Notes under the pieces: model-generated
What the model saw: only the letters and a program-made list of their open reading frames with translations
Databases searched by the model: none
Told to the model about the DNA's origin: nothing
Assembly: GCF_001612965.1 (NCBI RefSeq)
Contig: NZ_BDBL01000003.1
Coordinates: 246,206-310,205, forward strand
Direction of reading: 5' to 3'
DNA length: 64,000 nucleotides
Origin: Nocardia kruczakiae NBRC 101016
GTDB taxonomy: Bacteria; Actinomycetota; Actinomycetes; Mycobacteriales; Mycobacteriaceae
Part shown: positions 26,254 through 37,498 of the stretch, piece by piece
Layout of the letters: the number at the start of each line of letters is the position of its first letter
Numbering within the stretch: the first letter of the stretch is position 1
Made by a program: the position numbers and the translations under genes

Positions 26254-26988
26254 CTATGCCAGCCTGATCAACCCGTAGTCGAAGGCATGGCGGCGGTACA
26301 CCACCGACGGACGATCGGTCTCGCGGTCGTGGAAGAGGAAGAAGTCGTGGCCGACGAGCTCCATCTGATACAGGGCGTCGTCCACCGACATCGGAGTCGC
26401 GGAATGGACCTTGGTGCGCACGATATGGCCCGGTCCGGCGTACTCGCCCGATTCGGTATCGGTGCGGTCGGCCGACTCGGATCCGTCGGCGCCGGCGGGC
26501 AGGGTGTCTTCCACCAGGGCGGCTGTCGCCTCGGCAACCGATACCGGCGTCTTCTCTCCGTAGTGCACCCGGCGGCGGTCCTTGCTGCGCCGCAATCGGG
26601 CCTCGGTTTTGACCACCGCGGACTCCAGGGCGCCGTAGAAGCTGTCGGCACAGGCTTCGGCCCGGACCACCGGGCCCTTGCCGCGCACGGTGATCTCGAC
26701 ACGCTGACAGTTCTTGCGCTGGCGGCGGTTTCGTTCGTGGAACAGCTCGACATCGAAAAGGTAGATCGACGGGTCGAAACGTTCCAGGCGGGAGAGTCGG
26801 TCCGCGACGTGAATGCGGAAATGATCGGGTACCTCGACGTTACGTCCCTTGACCACGACGTCCGCATCGGGCGTCCGGGGCACATCCGAAATAGTCTGTT
26901 CGGCTCCGTTCAGTTCACCGGAACCCAGCTGGGTGCCCGTACCGGTCGAGGGATCTGCTTCTTTCACTGAAGGTCGTGAAGTCGTCAC
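26254..26988 (-). CDS. hpf: Ribosome hibernation promoting factor, long form
   Basis: A 244-residue protein that dimerises and stores 70S ribosomes during starvation or hypoxia. The N-terminal S30AE domain (DVVVKGRNVEVPDHFRIHVADRLSRLERF...RVEITVRGKGPVVRAEA) is joined by an acidic linker to the C-terminal dimerisation domain (VRTKVHSATPMSVDDALYQMELVGHDFFLFHDRET). GTG 26988 has GGGAGG 6 bases upstream. An extra Ser/Thr-rich leader of about 40 residues precedes the S30AE domain. Position between secA and lpqB matches Rv3241c. Confidence 0.93.
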   Translation of the reverse strand: MTTSRPSVKEADPSTGTGTQLGSGELNGAEQTISDVPRTPDADVVVKGRNVEVPDHFRIHVADRLSRLERFDPSIYLFDVELFHERNRRQRKNCQRVEITVRGKGPVVRAEACADSFYGALESAVVKTEARLRRSKDRRRVHYGEKTPVSVAEATAALVEDTLPAGADGSESADRTDTESGEYAGPGHIVRTKVHSATPMSVDDALYQMELVGHDFFLFHDRETDRPSVVYRRHAFDYGLIRLA

Positions 26989-27251
26989 GCGTACCTCCCG
27001 GATCTGGCCGCACAACCGATTCATGTGCGGCGGGTTAGCAACCGCACCGAGCCGGACGGAGAGAGGGTTGCGCGGGATTCGGAAAGGGCTTGCAGACTGC
27101 CACCCGTGGCCCGCCACTCATGCCGGAAAGCTCGGTACGAAGTCGTCCGAGTCGCCACCTCCAAACTCTGGGTTCGGGTGTCAGATCGCTCTGTCAGCAA
27201 CGCTATTACGCCGACGATCGGTCCGCCACTGTTCACGCAAATTTCTCCGAC

Positions 27252-27896
27252 TCACGCGGCGCACGTCACCATCACGGCACGCACGTTCACACCTGTACCA
27301 GCCAGTACCCGCACCGATTCCGCCGCGGTCGCCCCCGTGGTGAGGACATCGTCTACCAGCACGATGTCGGCGTCCGCCAGGGTGACCAGCACCGAGCTCG
27401 ATTCGATGCGGCCGGCGATCCGGCCCGCCAGGTTGTCCCGGCGCGCCGGCGCGCTCAATCCGACCGAGTCGCGCACCCCACCACGCGCCCACAACACGGG
27501 TGCGAGATGGCAATCGGACAGCCAACCGGTCGCGACGCGCGCCGTCCGCAGCACCGGATCACCTCCGCGGCGCCGTGCCGCGACCCGGCGACTCGGCGCC
27601 GGGACCAGAATCAGCGGACGGCCGGGAGCCCGCAACACGCCCAGGCCGCGGGCCAGTGCGCGGCCCAGCGGTGCGGCCAGATCCCGGCGGCCCGATTCCT
27701 TGGCCGCCACCACCGCGCGCCGCGCCGGCCCCGCGTATCCGCTCAACGCCCAGCACGGCACCCCCGGGTCGGTGCGCGGCCACACCCGCATCGGCCCCGC
27801 CCACAGTGTCGCGGCACATTCCTCGCACCATCCGGTTCCGGCCGATCCACATCCCCCGCAGTACTGCGGCAGGACCAAATCCAGCAGCGTCCGCAT
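27252..27896 (-). CDS. ComF-family phosphoribosyltransferase-like protein
   Basis: A 214-residue protein with an N-terminal zinc ribbon (CGGCGSAGTGWCEEC) followed by a type I phosphoribosyltransferase fold. The PRPP-binding signature DIVLVDDVLTTGATA is intact, and the RRDNLAGR segment is typical of ComF. ComF proteins support DNA uptake in naturally competent bacteria; in actinobacteria the role is unproven. It is just downstream of lpqB (43-bp gap, same strand), as Rv3242c is, and may be read from the mtrAB-lpqB promoter. Confidence 0.9.
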   Translation of the reverse strand: MRTLLDLVLPQYCGGCGSAGTGWCEECAATLWAGPMRVWPRTDPGVPCWALSGYAGPARRAVVAAKESGRRDLAAPLGRALARGLGVLRAPGRPLILVPAPSRRVAARRRGGDPVLRTARVATGWLSDCHLAPVLWARGGVRDSVGLSAPARRDNLAGRIAGRIESSSVLVTLADADIVLVDDVLTTGATAAESVRVLAGTGVNVRAVMVTCAA

Positions 27897-27939
27897 CGGC
27901 CCAGTGTGGCCGAGGGCACCGACAGGTAGCGCGTGGCGA

Positions 27940-29745
27940 CTAGCCCGGCAAAACCGGAATCGCGTTGGCGCCCAAGCCCTGGACCTCTCGCCAGAAGCGT
28001 TCCGTATTGGGCTCCACCGATTGCAGCTGCATGACCGCGCGGGAATCGGCGACGTACTGCTCGTCCGGGGAGGCGCTGACCACGCGCACCGGGGTGGTCA
28101 GGTTCCGGCTGGTGAACGGATTCGGCTGCGATCCGTCGATGACGACCGACTGCACCGGATCGACGCTGCCCTCACGGGCCACGATCAGGGTGTCGGCGCC
28201 GAGCCAGTCGGCCGAGACCGCGGGCGTACTGAGGCTTACCGCCACCGGCTGCGGCGACGTGAGCGCGTACTTCCCGTCACCCCTGGGTACCACCACCGCG
28301 ACATAGACCTTGCCGCCGATGATCATCGCCGCCCGCGCGCCGGTGCGGGAGATCCGCAGTTCGGTGATGGGCAGCCGCGGCGGAACCGATCCGGAGGAAC
28401 TGGCAGGCGCCACCGCGAACAAGTCGGAGGAGTCGACGTCCTGGACCGACACATTGCCGTTGGCCTGGTCGTGCACGGCCCGGATGACGCGGTTGCCGTC
28501 CACGACCACCCACGCCGATCCACCGTCGAAGGCCCACGACGGCCGCGTGAAGCTGTTGCCCTGGGCAACCGGGAACGCGGTGCCGTCGTGGCTGCCGATG
28601 ATCAACGTCTGCGCCGGAGCAGGCGCGGGCTGACCGCTGTCGGCCACCGCCGCGACGAGTTTGCCGTCCTCGGACAGCCCGACCGACTGCAGGTTGCGTG
28701 CGGCCCCGAAATATCCGGGTACCGGCACGACGGAGGTATCGGTCACCTTCATCAGGGCACCGTCGCGCACCACGTGCAGCCCGATCTTGTTGTGCGCGCG
28801 GTTGATCACGTTGTAGTTGCCGACGTCGGCGACCGACCAGCCGGATTCCGCATGTCGTTCGTCGAGGGGCTTACCGTCGCCGAACAAGAAGTACGGGCCC
28901 AGGATGTCGGCGCTCGACAGGGTTAGCACCACCTGGGCGGCCAGCAGTTCCCTGCTGTGTGGATCGAGTCCCCCCGTGCCGGTGAGGTCGACCCGGACGC
29001 CGCCGAGGCCCACGCCCACACCCTCCACATCGCCGTTGGCCTTGCTGATGCCCCGCACGGTCACCGGATCGGCCAGTACGTTGCGCACGGCGGGCGCGAG
29101 GGCCTGCTGCGGCCCCTGCGAGAGCAGCGACAGCAGGACCTTGGTGAGCTGCTCCTTCCGGGCCGAGACCCACCGCAGGTCCGGCACCATCGCGGTCCCG
29201 TCGGGGTTGGCGAAGTTCACGGTGAAGCGCCGATAGGACTTGTAGAAGGCATTGCTGTCGATCGCGACGCCCGCGGGCAGGTCGTCGATCCGCCACTCGC
29301 CGCCGACCTTGGTCATCTCGATCTTGCTCTCGAGCAGATTGTCGACCGGACTGTAGGCGCCGTCGGCTTCCAGCTGCCCGACCTTGCGGGCGCGGATCTG
29401 ATAGGTCGCCGTATTGTCCGACCGCGATTCGCGCAGCGTATCCGGCTTGTCGACGATGACCGTGCTGGCCGTGTCGTCCCAGCTCTGCGCGGCCGCCGGG
29501 GTGAGGTACTGGCGAGCCGTCCGATGATGGTCGGTCGGGTCGGCGGTCGCCTCCAGGAAATCGTGCAGCAGCAGATCCGGGTCGCGCCCGACGATCGGCG
29601 GATGCGGGCCGGTGGAGGTCGGTTCGTGGTTGAGTGTGCCCAGCGCCTGCGGGGCCGAGGAATCCGGCAGATTGGCGCAGCCCGCGAGAACCAGCACGCA
29701 GCTGAACAGCGCGGCGAGCAGCGTTGCCAGACGGGTGCGGTTCAT
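27940..29745 (-). CDS. lpqB: MtrAB-associated lipoprotein LpqB
   Basis: A lipoprotein of 601 residues with signal peptide and lipobox LAGC (lipidated Cys about residue 23). GerMN-like domains occupy roughly residues 50-300, followed by a beta-propeller-like C-terminal domain. LpqB binds the extracytoplasmic part of MtrB and modulates its signalling to MtrA in cell-wall and division control. The ATG overlaps the mtrB stop by four bases, making it the third gene of a tightly coupled mtrA-mtrB-lpqB operon. Confidence 0.96.
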   Translation of the reverse strand: MNRTRLATLLAALFSCVLVLAGCANLPDSSAPQALGTLNHEPTSTGPHPPIVGRDPDLLLHDFLEATADPTDHHRTARQYLTPAAAQSWDDTASTVIVDKPDTLRESRSDNTATYQIRARKVGQLEADGAYSPVDNLLESKIEMTKVGGEWRIDDLPAGVAIDSNAFYKSYRRFTVNFANPDGTAMVPDLRWVSARKEQLTKVLLSLLSQGPQQALAPAVRNVLADPVTVRGISKANGDVEGVGVGLGGVRVDLTGTGGLDPHSRELLAAQVVLTLSSADILGPYFLFGDGKPLDERHAESGWSVADVGNYNVINRAHNKIGLHVVRDGALMKVTDTSVVPVPGYFGAARNLQSVGLSEDGKLVAAVADSGQPAPAPAQTLIIGSHDGTAFPVAQGNSFTRPSWAFDGGSAWVVVDGNRVIRAVHDQANGNVSVQDVDSSDLFAVAPASSSGSVPPRLPITELRISRTGARAAMIIGGKVYVAVVVPRGDGKYALTSPQPVAVSLSTPAVSADWLGADTLIVAREGSVDPVQSVVIDGSQPNPFTSRNLTTPVRVVSASPDEQYVADSRAVMQLQSVEPNTERFWREVQGLGANAIPVLPG

Positions 29746-31676
29746 GGATTGATGTCCTCTTTGTCGGCGAGTGCGGTGTCGTCCGAACCGCCCGCGCTCT
29801 CCCCCGCCGGTTTCGGCGATCTCCGCTCGGCCGCCGGTTCACCCTCCGGCGATTCCGGTGAGTCCGCGGCCGCCGGCGTCGTACGGGCCGACGGTTCGGC
29901 ATCGGCATTCGCTTCGACGGTACCCGGAACGCTCGCCGGGCCGTCGGGCCCGTCGCCCGGTGTCCGGGTCGCGGCCGGGTCCGCCGGGTCGGGCGAATCG
30001 CCTGCCGGATCGGTTTCCGGGGCCGGGTCCACCGGGTCGTCCGCCGCGTCCACCGAACCGGCGGGCAGGTCGGCCAGCCGCCGCTTGGGCGGTTCCAGCG
30101 ACAGGGGGCTCGCGCCGAGTTTGCGTCCGCGCACCAGCGGCAGGGTCAGGCGGAAGCTCGCGCCCGCGCCGGGTTCGCCCCAGGCCTCGAGCCGTCCGTC
30201 GTGCAGATTCGCATCCTCGACACTGATCGACAGCCCGAGGCCGGTACCGCCGGAACGCCGCATCCGCGAGGGATCGGACCGCCAGAAGCGATTGAAGACC
30301 AGCTTCTCCTCGCCGGGCCGCAGTCCGACGCCCTGATCGCGCACCACCATCGCGACGGCGTTGGCGTCGACGTCGCCGCGCATCCGGATGAGGACGGGTT
30401 TGCCCTCGCTGTGGTCGATGGCGTTGGCGAGCAGATTGCGCAACACGCGTTCGACGCGGCGCGGATCGACCTCCGCGACCAGCGGTTCCTCGGGCAGATC
30501 CACCACCAGTTCGCAGCCGGATTCCTTGGCCAGATGCCGGACCGTGGAGACCGCCGCCCGCGCGCACATCCGCACGTCCAGCGATTCGATCTGCAATTCG
30601 GCCACACCCGCGTCGTGGCGGCTGATCTCGAGCAGGTCGTTGAGCAGGCCCTCGAACCGGTCCAGCTCGGTCACCAGCAGTTCGGCACTGCGTGCCAGCG
30701 CCGGATCGAGTTCGTCGCTGGATCCGTGGATGAGGTCGGCGGCCATCCGCACCGTGGTGAGCGGGGTCCGCAGTTCGTGGCTGACGTCGGAGGTGAAGCG
30801 GCGTTGCAGGTTGCCGAATTCCTCGAGCTGGGTGATCTGATTGGACAGACTTTCGGCCATCTCGTTGAACGACATGGCGAGTCTGGCCATATCGTCCTCA
30901 CCCCGGACCAGCATCCGCTCCTTGAGGCGGCCGTCGGCGAAGCGTCCGGCGATCCGGGCGGCCGAGCGGATCGGCAACACCACCTGCCGGGCCACCAGCG
31001 CGGTGATCGCGGCCAGCAACAGCAGCAGCACGATGCCGCCGATCAGCATGGTGCCGCGCATCAGGCTCAGGCTGCGCTGCTCGTTGTTGAGCGGGAAGAT
31101 CAGATAGACCTCGAGGGTCGGCACTTCCGAGCTCGGGCTGCCGATGATCAGCGCCGGCCCGCGATATCCGTCCGGATCCGAGATCGTCGCGAACTGGTAA
31201 CTCACCTGGTTCTGCTGGACGAACCGGCGCAACTCGGCGGGAACCTCCAGCATCGGCCCGGCGGTCACCTCCTGCTGGCCGTCGCCGACCATCGCCAGGG
31301 CGACGTTGTAGGTTCCGGCCCCGCCGGTGGAGGAACTGCCGCCGGAGGAGAGTGCGCGCACGGCGTCCTGCAACCGGACCGCCTGGGTGCTCGAATCGGA
31401 GACACCCGTCAGCTGCGCCTCGACGGTATTGCGGGCGCGACCCATCTCCTCAACGGCCGCATTGACTTTCGCGTCCAGGAGGCGGTCGGTGATCTGACTG
31501 GTCAGCACCACACCGAGGATCGTGATGACGATCAGCGACAGGGTGAGCGTGGAAACCACCACGCGCAACTGCAGCGATCGCCGCCACGTGTGGCCCAGCG
31601 ATTCTCCGACGGATTTGAACCAGGCCACCACAGCTGCCAGCAGCCGCTCGACGCGGCTTCTGGAGCCTGCGATCAC
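29742..31676 (-). CDS. mtrB: Sensor histidine kinase MtrB
   Basis: Membrane sensor that phosphorylates MtrA. Two transmembrane segments (about residues 38-60 and 205-235) flank an extracytoplasmic domain. HAMP, the H-box [16 protein letters not shown] with the phospho-accepting His, and HATPase motifs ([23 protein letters not shown]) follow. The GTG start overlaps the mtrA stop (GTGA). At 644 residues it is longer than the mycobacterial protein (about 567), because about 110 residues of Pro/Ala/Asp/Glu-rich, probably disordered tail follow the kinase core. Confidence 0.96.
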   Translation of the reverse strand: MIAGSRSRVERLLAAVVAWFKSVGESLGHTWRRSLQLRVVVSTLTLSLIVITILGVVLTSQITDRLLDAKVNAAVEEMGRARNTVEAQLTGVSDSSTQAVRLQDAVRALSSGGSSSTGGAGTYNVALAMVGDGQQEVTAGPMLEVPAELRRFVQQNQVSYQFATISDPDGYRGPALIIGSPSSEVPTLEVYLIFPLNNEQRSLSLMRGTMLIGGIVLLLLLAAITALVARQVVLPIRSAARIAGRFADGRLKERMLVRGEDDMARLAMSFNEMAESLSNQITQLEEFGNLQRRFTSDVSHELRTPLTTVRMAADLIHGSSDELDPALARSAELLVTELDRFEGLLNDLLEISRHDAGVAELQIESLDVRMCARAAVSTVRHLAKESGCELVVDLPEEPLVAEVDPRRVERVLRNLLANAIDHSEGKPVLIRMRGDVDANAVAMVVRDQGVGLRPGEEKLVFNRFWRSDPSRMRRSGGTGLGLSISVEDANLHDGRLEAWGEPGAGASFRLTLPLVRGRKLGASPLSLEPPKRRLADLPAGSVDAADDPVDPAPETDPAGDSPDPADPAATRTPGDGPDGPASVPGTVEANADAEPSARTTPAAADSPESPEGEPAAERRSPKPAGESAGGSDDTALADKEDINP

Positions 31677-32350
31677 GGCGGTCCGGCCTTGTAGCCCACG
31701 CCACGAACGGTCAGCACGATCTCAGGGTTCTCGGGATCCTTCTCGACCTTGGCCCGCAGTCGCTGCACGTGCACGTTCACCAGGCGGGTATCGGCCGCGT
31801 GCCGGTAACCCCACACCTGCTCGAGCAGCACCTCGCGGGTGAAGACCTGCCGCGGTTTGCGCGCCAGGGCCACCAGCAGATCGAACTCGAGCGGAGTCAG
31901 CGAGATCTGCTGACCGCTGCGGGTCACCTTGTGGGCCGGTACGTCGATGACGATGTCGGCGATCGACAGGAGTTCGGCCGGCTCGTCGTCGGTACGGCGC
32001 AACCGCGCCCGCACCCGCGCGACCAGTTCCTTCGGCTTGAAGGGTTTGACGATGTAGTCGTCGGCACCCGATTCCAAGCCCAGGACGACGTCGACCGTGT
32101 CGGTCTTGGCCGTCAACATCACGATCGGCACACCGGAATCGGCGCGCAGCACCCGGCACACGTCGATACCGTTCATGCCCGGAAGCATGAGGTCGAGCAG
32201 CACCAGATCCGGGCGTAATTCCCGGACCGCGGTGAGCGCCTGCGTGCCGTCGCCGACCACATGGGGGTCGAAACCCTCGCCGCGCAAGACGATCGTGAGC
32301 ATCTCGGCGAGCGCCATATCGTCGTCGACGACCAGAATCTTCGGCTTCAT
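31673..32350 (-). CDS. mtrA: Response regulator MtrA
   Basis: OmpR-type response regulator, 225 residues, essential in mycobacteria for division, oriC and cell-wall gene control. Receiver domain with phospho-acceptor Asp53 ([13 protein letters not shown]) and Lys in [18 protein letters not shown]; winged-helix output domain [25 protein letters not shown]...[21 protein letters not shown]. The sequence is nearly identical to mycobacterial MtrA over most of its length. ATG 32350 is chosen because homology begins there; the frame extends 17 residues upstream without support. Confidence 0.97.
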   Translation of the reverse strand: MKPKILVVDDDMALAEMLTIVLRGEGFDPHVVGDGTQALTAVRELRPDLVLLDLMLPGMNGIDVCRVLRADSGVPIVMLTAKTDTVDVVLGLESGADDYIVKPFKPKELVARVRARLRRTDDEPAELLSIADIVIDVPAHKVTRSGQQISLTPLEFDLLVALARKPRQVFTREVLLEQVWGYRHAADTRLVNVHVQRLRAKVEKDPENPEIVLTVRGVGYKAGPP

Positions 32351-32429
32351 AATTACTATGTTGTCATCTCTCCGGCTCGGAACGGGCAACCACGCCAACA
32401 CTGGTTACATTACCGACGCACATGCCACC

Positions 32430-33077
32430 CTATCGGCCAATCATTTCCGCCAGTCGTTCGGTGAGTCGGACCGGATCGTCCTGCGGCGCATGGACCCACC
32501 ACGGCCCGTGCCACCGCGATTCGGCCAACCCACGATAGACCGCCGCCGTACGCTCCTGCAGCGATATATCTCGTTCGTAGGCGTCGAGCGCGCGGGCGGT
32601 GTCGAGTTCACCTCGGCGCCGGGCGCGTTCGATCGCCAGCTCGGTCGGCACGTCGAGCAGCACCTGGATATCGGGCACCGGAAGTTCGAACCGGCCGAAC
32701 TCCAATTCCGCTACCCACGAACTCGTTTCGCCGTCCGCCTGTTCGCCCGCCCGCGCGGCGCTGTAGGCGGCGTTGGAGGCGACATACCGATCGAGCAGCA
32801 CAATATCGTTGTCCGCCAACAGTTTCGACAACTCGTCGCGGGCCTCGGCGCGATCCAGGGCGAACAGCAGCGCCATCGCGCTCACGGATGCGGCCACATC
32901 GCCGTGCCGGCCACGCAGCGCTTCGGCCGCCAGATCCGCGTGGATCGACCGGCCGTAGCGCGGGAAGGCCAGCGTGTCCACGCGCAGCCCGCGGTCGCGC
33001 AGGCCCGCGACGACGGCGTCGATCAACGTCCGCTTACCCGCGCCGTCGAGGCCCTCTACCGCGATGAGTGCACCCAT
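32430..33077 (-). CDS. tmk: Thymidylate kinase
   Basis: This 215-residue enzyme phosphorylates dTMP to dTDP. The P-loop (GLDGAGKRT, residues 9-17), the DRYVASNAAYSAAR motif and the LID region with Arg residues are present. The P-loop has Arg in place of the usual Ser before Thr, as in mycobacterial Tmk. Start ATG 33077 is 7 bases after a TAACCT -10 box (33085-33090), so the 18 upstream codons are unlikely to be used. It lies just upstream of mtrA (79-bp gap). Confidence 0.95.
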   Translation of the reverse strand: MGALIAVEGLDGAGKRTLIDAVVAGLRDRGLRVDTLAFPRYGRSIHADLAAEALRGRHGDVAASVSAMALLFALDRAEARDELSKLLADNDIVLLDRYVASNAAYSAARAGEQADGETSSWVAELEFGRFELPVPDIQVLLDVPTELAIERARRRGELDTARALDAYERDISLQERTAAVYRGLAESRWHGPWWVHAPQDDPVRLTERLAEMIGR

Positions 33078-33084
33078 AACGTGC

Positions 33085-33090
33085 AGGTTA
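33085..33090 (-). promoter_or_regulatory. -10 box of leaderless tmk transcript
   Basis: TAACCT on the minus strand, 7 bases before ATG 33077. Confidence 0.55.
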
Positions 33091-33241
33091 CAACTCCCGC
33101 GTCCACCCTGTTCGACGTACCCGCGGTGCACTATCTGAAAAGATCAGATTTCAAAAGACGCTACTTTTGGGGGCATCGCCTCGGATAACGGCCGCGGCGC
33201 CGGACGTGATCAAGGATGCGTCCCGAAACAGGAAGGCACCC

Positions 33242-33451
33242 ATGTTCACCTCTCGCGTATTACGCACCGCCGCAGTCACTCTCGTGCTCGGAGCGGGCCT
33301 CGCCACCGGAACCGCGACGGCCGCGCAGACATCGGCCACGAACACGCCCATCGCCGACTCCCCGCTGGGGTCGGGATCGGCGAGCGGATCGAACGAGCCG
33401 GGCTCGATTCTGTGCTGGCTGCTGCACCCCAGCCCGACCTGCCAGCTCTGA
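33242..33451 (+). CDS. Tiny exported peptide with C-terminal cysteine pair
   Basis: A 69-residue precursor: signal peptide SRVLRTAAVTLVLGAGLATG with likely cleavage after TATAA (about residue 28). The mature peptide of about 41 residues is Ser/Gly/Thr-rich and ends in CWLLHPSPTCQL, where two cysteines nine residues apart may form a loop. AGGAAGG lies about 5 bases upstream of the start. It is divergent from tmk and convergent with ahcY, with which it shares a terminator hairpin. No family is recognised. Similar small secreted ORFs are common in Nocardia and often go unannotated. Confidence 0.65.
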   Translation: MFTSRVLRTAAVTLVLGAGLATGTATAAQTSATNTPIADSPLGSGSASGSNEPGSILCWLLHPSPTCQL

Positions 33452-33475
33452 GCGCGGCAGCGCAGGCACGAACGA

Positions 33476-33506
33476 TGTCCCGCCGGGCTCGAAAGCACCG
33501 GCGGGA
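33476..33506. terminator. Shared hairpin between the exported peptide gene and ahcY
   Basis: A 10-bp perfect stem (33476-33485 with 33497-33506, 11-base loop) lies between the two convergent stop codons, 15 bases past the ahcY stop. Confidence 0.7.
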
Positions 33507-33521
33507 CAACCGTTTCCGAAC

Positions 33522-35003
<1,482 letters not shown>

Positions 35004-35106
35004 GCGCCTGGATCAGCCTCTCGGTGGATGTCGGTTCGACAACTCAGGCTAGTCGCTCACACGCGTTCGGTGTACGCCGACGGGGTGCGGCCGGGTCGGC
35101 AGCGCA

Positions 35107-35811
35107 TCACCGGCGCCAGACGTAGCGGACCTGGGGACGCCCCGCGCGGCCGTAGTCCGATCGGCGTTCCACCACGCCGTCGGTAGCCAGCTGCTCCAGA
35201 TAGCGCCATGCCGTGACCCGCGAAACGCCCACGGCACGGCCGGTTTCGGTCGCCGACAGCCCGTCCGGCGCCGCGCGCACCGCCCGGGATATCTCCTGGA
35301 GCGTCTGCGGCGCAATACCTTTCGGGGCGGCCGCTTTCGGATCGGCGGTACGCAGCGCGCTCAACGCCCGATCGATCTCGTGCTGGGTCAGCGACGCGTC
35401 ACCGGCCGGCAACGCGGCCCGGAACTCCAGGTAGCGCTCGAGCTTGTCGCGAAAAGCCGCGAAGGTGAAGGGTTTCAGCAGATACAGCGCTATCCCGTGC
35501 GCGACCGCGGCACGCACCATCTCGAGGTCGCGCGCCGAGGTTATGGCGATCACATCCGGTCGCGGCCGCAGGCGGGCCAGGGCGGCGGTCACCTCGAGCC
35601 CGCCGATATCCGGCAGCCCCAGATCCATCAGCACCAGATCGATCGGGGTTCCCGCCGCGGCGGCGTGCGTCGCCGTCCGGATCGCATCGCGGCCGGTGGC
35701 GGCCACACCCACCGGCTCGAATCCGGCCACCCGCGCGACGTACGAGTGATGCGCCTCGGCGATGCGCGGTTCGTCCTCCACGATCAGCACCCGGATCGGC
35801 TGCCCCGTCAT
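35107..35811 (-). CDS. Response regulator of the CitB/DcuR family
   Basis: A 234-residue regulator. The receiver domain has the acidic pair (VEDEPRI), the phospho-acceptor Asp in VLMDLGLPDIGG, the Thr/Ser in ITSARD and Lys in LLKPFTFAAFRDKL, the last pattern characteristic of the CitB/DcuR type. The C-terminal winged helix is LSATETGRAVGVSRVTAWRYLEQLATDGVVERRSDYGRAGRPQVRY. The ATG overlaps the kinase stop by four bases. With dctA next door it probably governs C4-dicarboxylate uptake. Confidence 0.92.
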   Translation of the reverse strand: MTGQPIRVLIVEDEPRIAEAHHSYVARVAGFEPVGVAATGRDAIRTATHAAAAGTPIDLVLMDLGLPDIGGLEVTAALARLRPRPDVIAITSARDLEMVRAAVAHGIALYLLKPFTFAAFRDKLERYLEFRAALPAGDASLTQHEIDRALSALRTADPKAAAPKGIAPQTLQEISRAVRAAPDGLSATETGRAVGVSRVTAWRYLEQLATDGVVERRSDYGRAGRPQVRYVWRR

Positions 35812-37391
35812 CGCACCGGAATCCTCACCACGACAGCCGATTCCGGGCTGCGTTCGGCCCGCAGCGTACCGCCGTATCGGGTCACCAGCCGCCAGACCAG
35901 CGCCAGGCCGAGTCCGTGGTGTTCGGCCTTGGTCGTATATCCCCGTTCCATCGCCTGCGCGAAATCCTCCTCCGACATTCCCGGCCCGCTGTCGGCGACC
36001 CTGACCATCAGCGCCGACGCCTCCGAGCGGACGGAGACCTCCACCCACGCGTCCGGATCCTGCGCGACCGCGTCCACCGCGTTGTCGACCAGATTTCCCA
36101 CCAGGGTCACCACTTCCTGCGCGGTCAGCGGGGCGACCGATTCCAGCGCGGTGTCCTCGGCGACGGTCAGCTCCACCCCGCGTTCGATGGCCCGGTCGAC
36201 CTTGCCGAGCAGCAGTGCGACCAGGACCGGCTCGTGGACCGCGTCGGTCAGGCGGTCGATGAGTTCTTGGGAGAGCCGCAGTTCGGCCGTCGCGAAGTCG
36301 ACAGCGCGATCGACATGGCCCAGCTCGACCATCGTGATCACCGCGTGCAACCGGTTGGCCGCCTCGTGCGCCTGCGCCCGCAGCGATTCCGCCAGACCGC
36401 GCGCCGAATCCAGCTCGCCCATGATGTCGCGGAGTTCGGTGTGGTCACGGATGGTGAGAACCGTGCCGAGGCGCCGCCCCGCCCAGGAGACGACGTCCTG
36501 GTTGACCACCAGCACGCGGGCGGCTGTCACATGCATCTCGTCGCGGACCACGGTGGCGTCGAGGCGCCGCAGCGACACCGGCAGATCGGCGCGGCGCACC
36601 GGGCCGCCGGGCAGTTCCAGCAGGCGTCTGGCCTCGTCGTTGACCACCGCCGCCTCCGGATCGTGGCGGTCGAACACGATCAGCCCCTCGTGCACGGAGT
36701 GCAGCACGGCATCGTGATGTTCGTAGAGCGTCCGGAGTTCGGCCGGGCCCAGTCCGTGGGTCTGGCGCAGCAGTCGGCGGCGCAGCAGGTATGCGCCCAG
36801 CACGGCCAGCAGCAGACCCGCACCGGCCGCACCGAGAATCAACGGCAGCTGCGCACGCACCTGATCGCCGATGCGGGCCCGGGTCACACCCGCCGAGACC
36901 AGCGCGACGACCCGGCCGGTGTCGTCGGCGACGGGGGTGACCGCCCGGATCGACGGGCCCAGCGACCCGGGGTAGGTCTCGGTGAACGTCTCACCGGCCA
37001 GCGCCCGGTCGATGTTTCCGCTGAACGGCTGTCCGATCCGGCCGACATCGGTGTGGGTGTAGCGGGTGCGGTCGGGTGCCATCACCACGATGAAATCGAC
37101 CCCGGTCCGCTGCCGGATCCGTTCGGTCACCGGCTGCAGCACGGCCGTGGGATCCGGCGTGCGCACCGCGGCCGCCGTGGACGGCGCCTGGGCGAGGGCC
37201 ACCGCGATGCCGGTCACCCGGCGAGCCGTCGCATCGTCCTGTTCCCGGCGCACCTCCCACACCGCCAGCGCCGACCCGACCGCGATCACCACCACCAGGA
37301 CCGCCAGCTGCACCACGAAGACCTGGCCGGCCAGCGTCATGCCCCCGGCGCGCCGCACAGGCGAACTCGCGGTCCGGCCTTTCGCCCGCAA
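35808..37391 (-). CDS. DcuS/CitA-type sensor histidine kinase
   Basis: Membrane kinase of about 527 residues. Two transmembrane helices flank an extracytoplasmic PAS/Cache domain with the CitA/DcuS signature (RYTHTDVGRIGQPF, GSLGPSIRAVTPVADDTGRVVALVSAGV). A cytoplasmic PAS follows, then the phospho-accepting His in LRAQAHEAANRLHAVITM, and HATPase motifs NLVDNAVDAV, DSGPGM and GLGLALV. TTG 37391 is favoured, with GGGAGG 4-5 bases upstream; ATG 37340 or longer starts are possible. Divergent from dctA. The ligand is probably a C4-dicarboxylate or citrate. Confidence 0.92.
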   Translation of the reverse strand: MRAKGRTASSPVRRAGGMTLAGQVFVVQLAVLVVVIAVGSALAVWEVRREQDDATARRVTGIAVALAQAPSTAAAVRTPDPTAVLQPVTERIRQRTGVDFIVVMAPDRTRYTHTDVGRIGQPFSGNIDRALAGETFTETYPGSLGPSIRAVTPVADDTGRVVALVSAGVTRARIGDQVRAQLPLILGAAGAGLLLAVLGAYLLRRRLLRQTHGLGPAELRTLYEHHDAVLHSVHEGLIVFDRHDPEAAVVNDEARRLLELPGGPVRRADLPVSLRRLDATVVRDEMHVTAARVLVVNQDVVSWAGRRLGTVLTIRDHTELRDIMGELDSARGLAESLRAQAHEAANRLHAVITMVELGHVDRAVDFATAELRLSQELIDRLTDAVHEPVLVALLLGKVDRAIERGVELTVAEDTALESVAPLTAQEVVTLVGNLVDNAVDAVAQDPDAWVEVSVRSEASALMVRVADSGPGMSEEDFAQAMERGYTTKAEHHGLGLALVWRLVTRYGGTLRAERSPESAVVVRIPVR

Positions 37392-37422
37392 CGGTCCTCC
37401 CGTGAACGAAACGTACGTAATG

Positions 37423-37436
37423 GTGACCGAGGTCAC
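37423..37436. promoter_or_regulatory. CRP/GlxR-type site in the kinase-dctA divergent promoter
   Basis: GTGACC-GA-GGTCAC is a perfect 14-bp palindrome with the CRP/GlxR core GTGA-N6-TCAC. It lies between the divergent kinase and dctA genes, about 63 bases before the dctA start. cAMP-dependent carbon control of dicarboxylate uptake is plausible. Confidence 0.55.
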
Positions 37437-37498
37437 GGTCCCCACCATCATCACAGTACGAACCCGAGGCACAGATCGGGCAGCACCGGAGGCACATC

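Noticed and set aside
35004..35106. SAH riboswitch upstream of ahcY
   Set aside because: I could not find the conserved stems of the known SAH-sensing RNA in the 100 bases before the start codon; a covariance-model search would decide.
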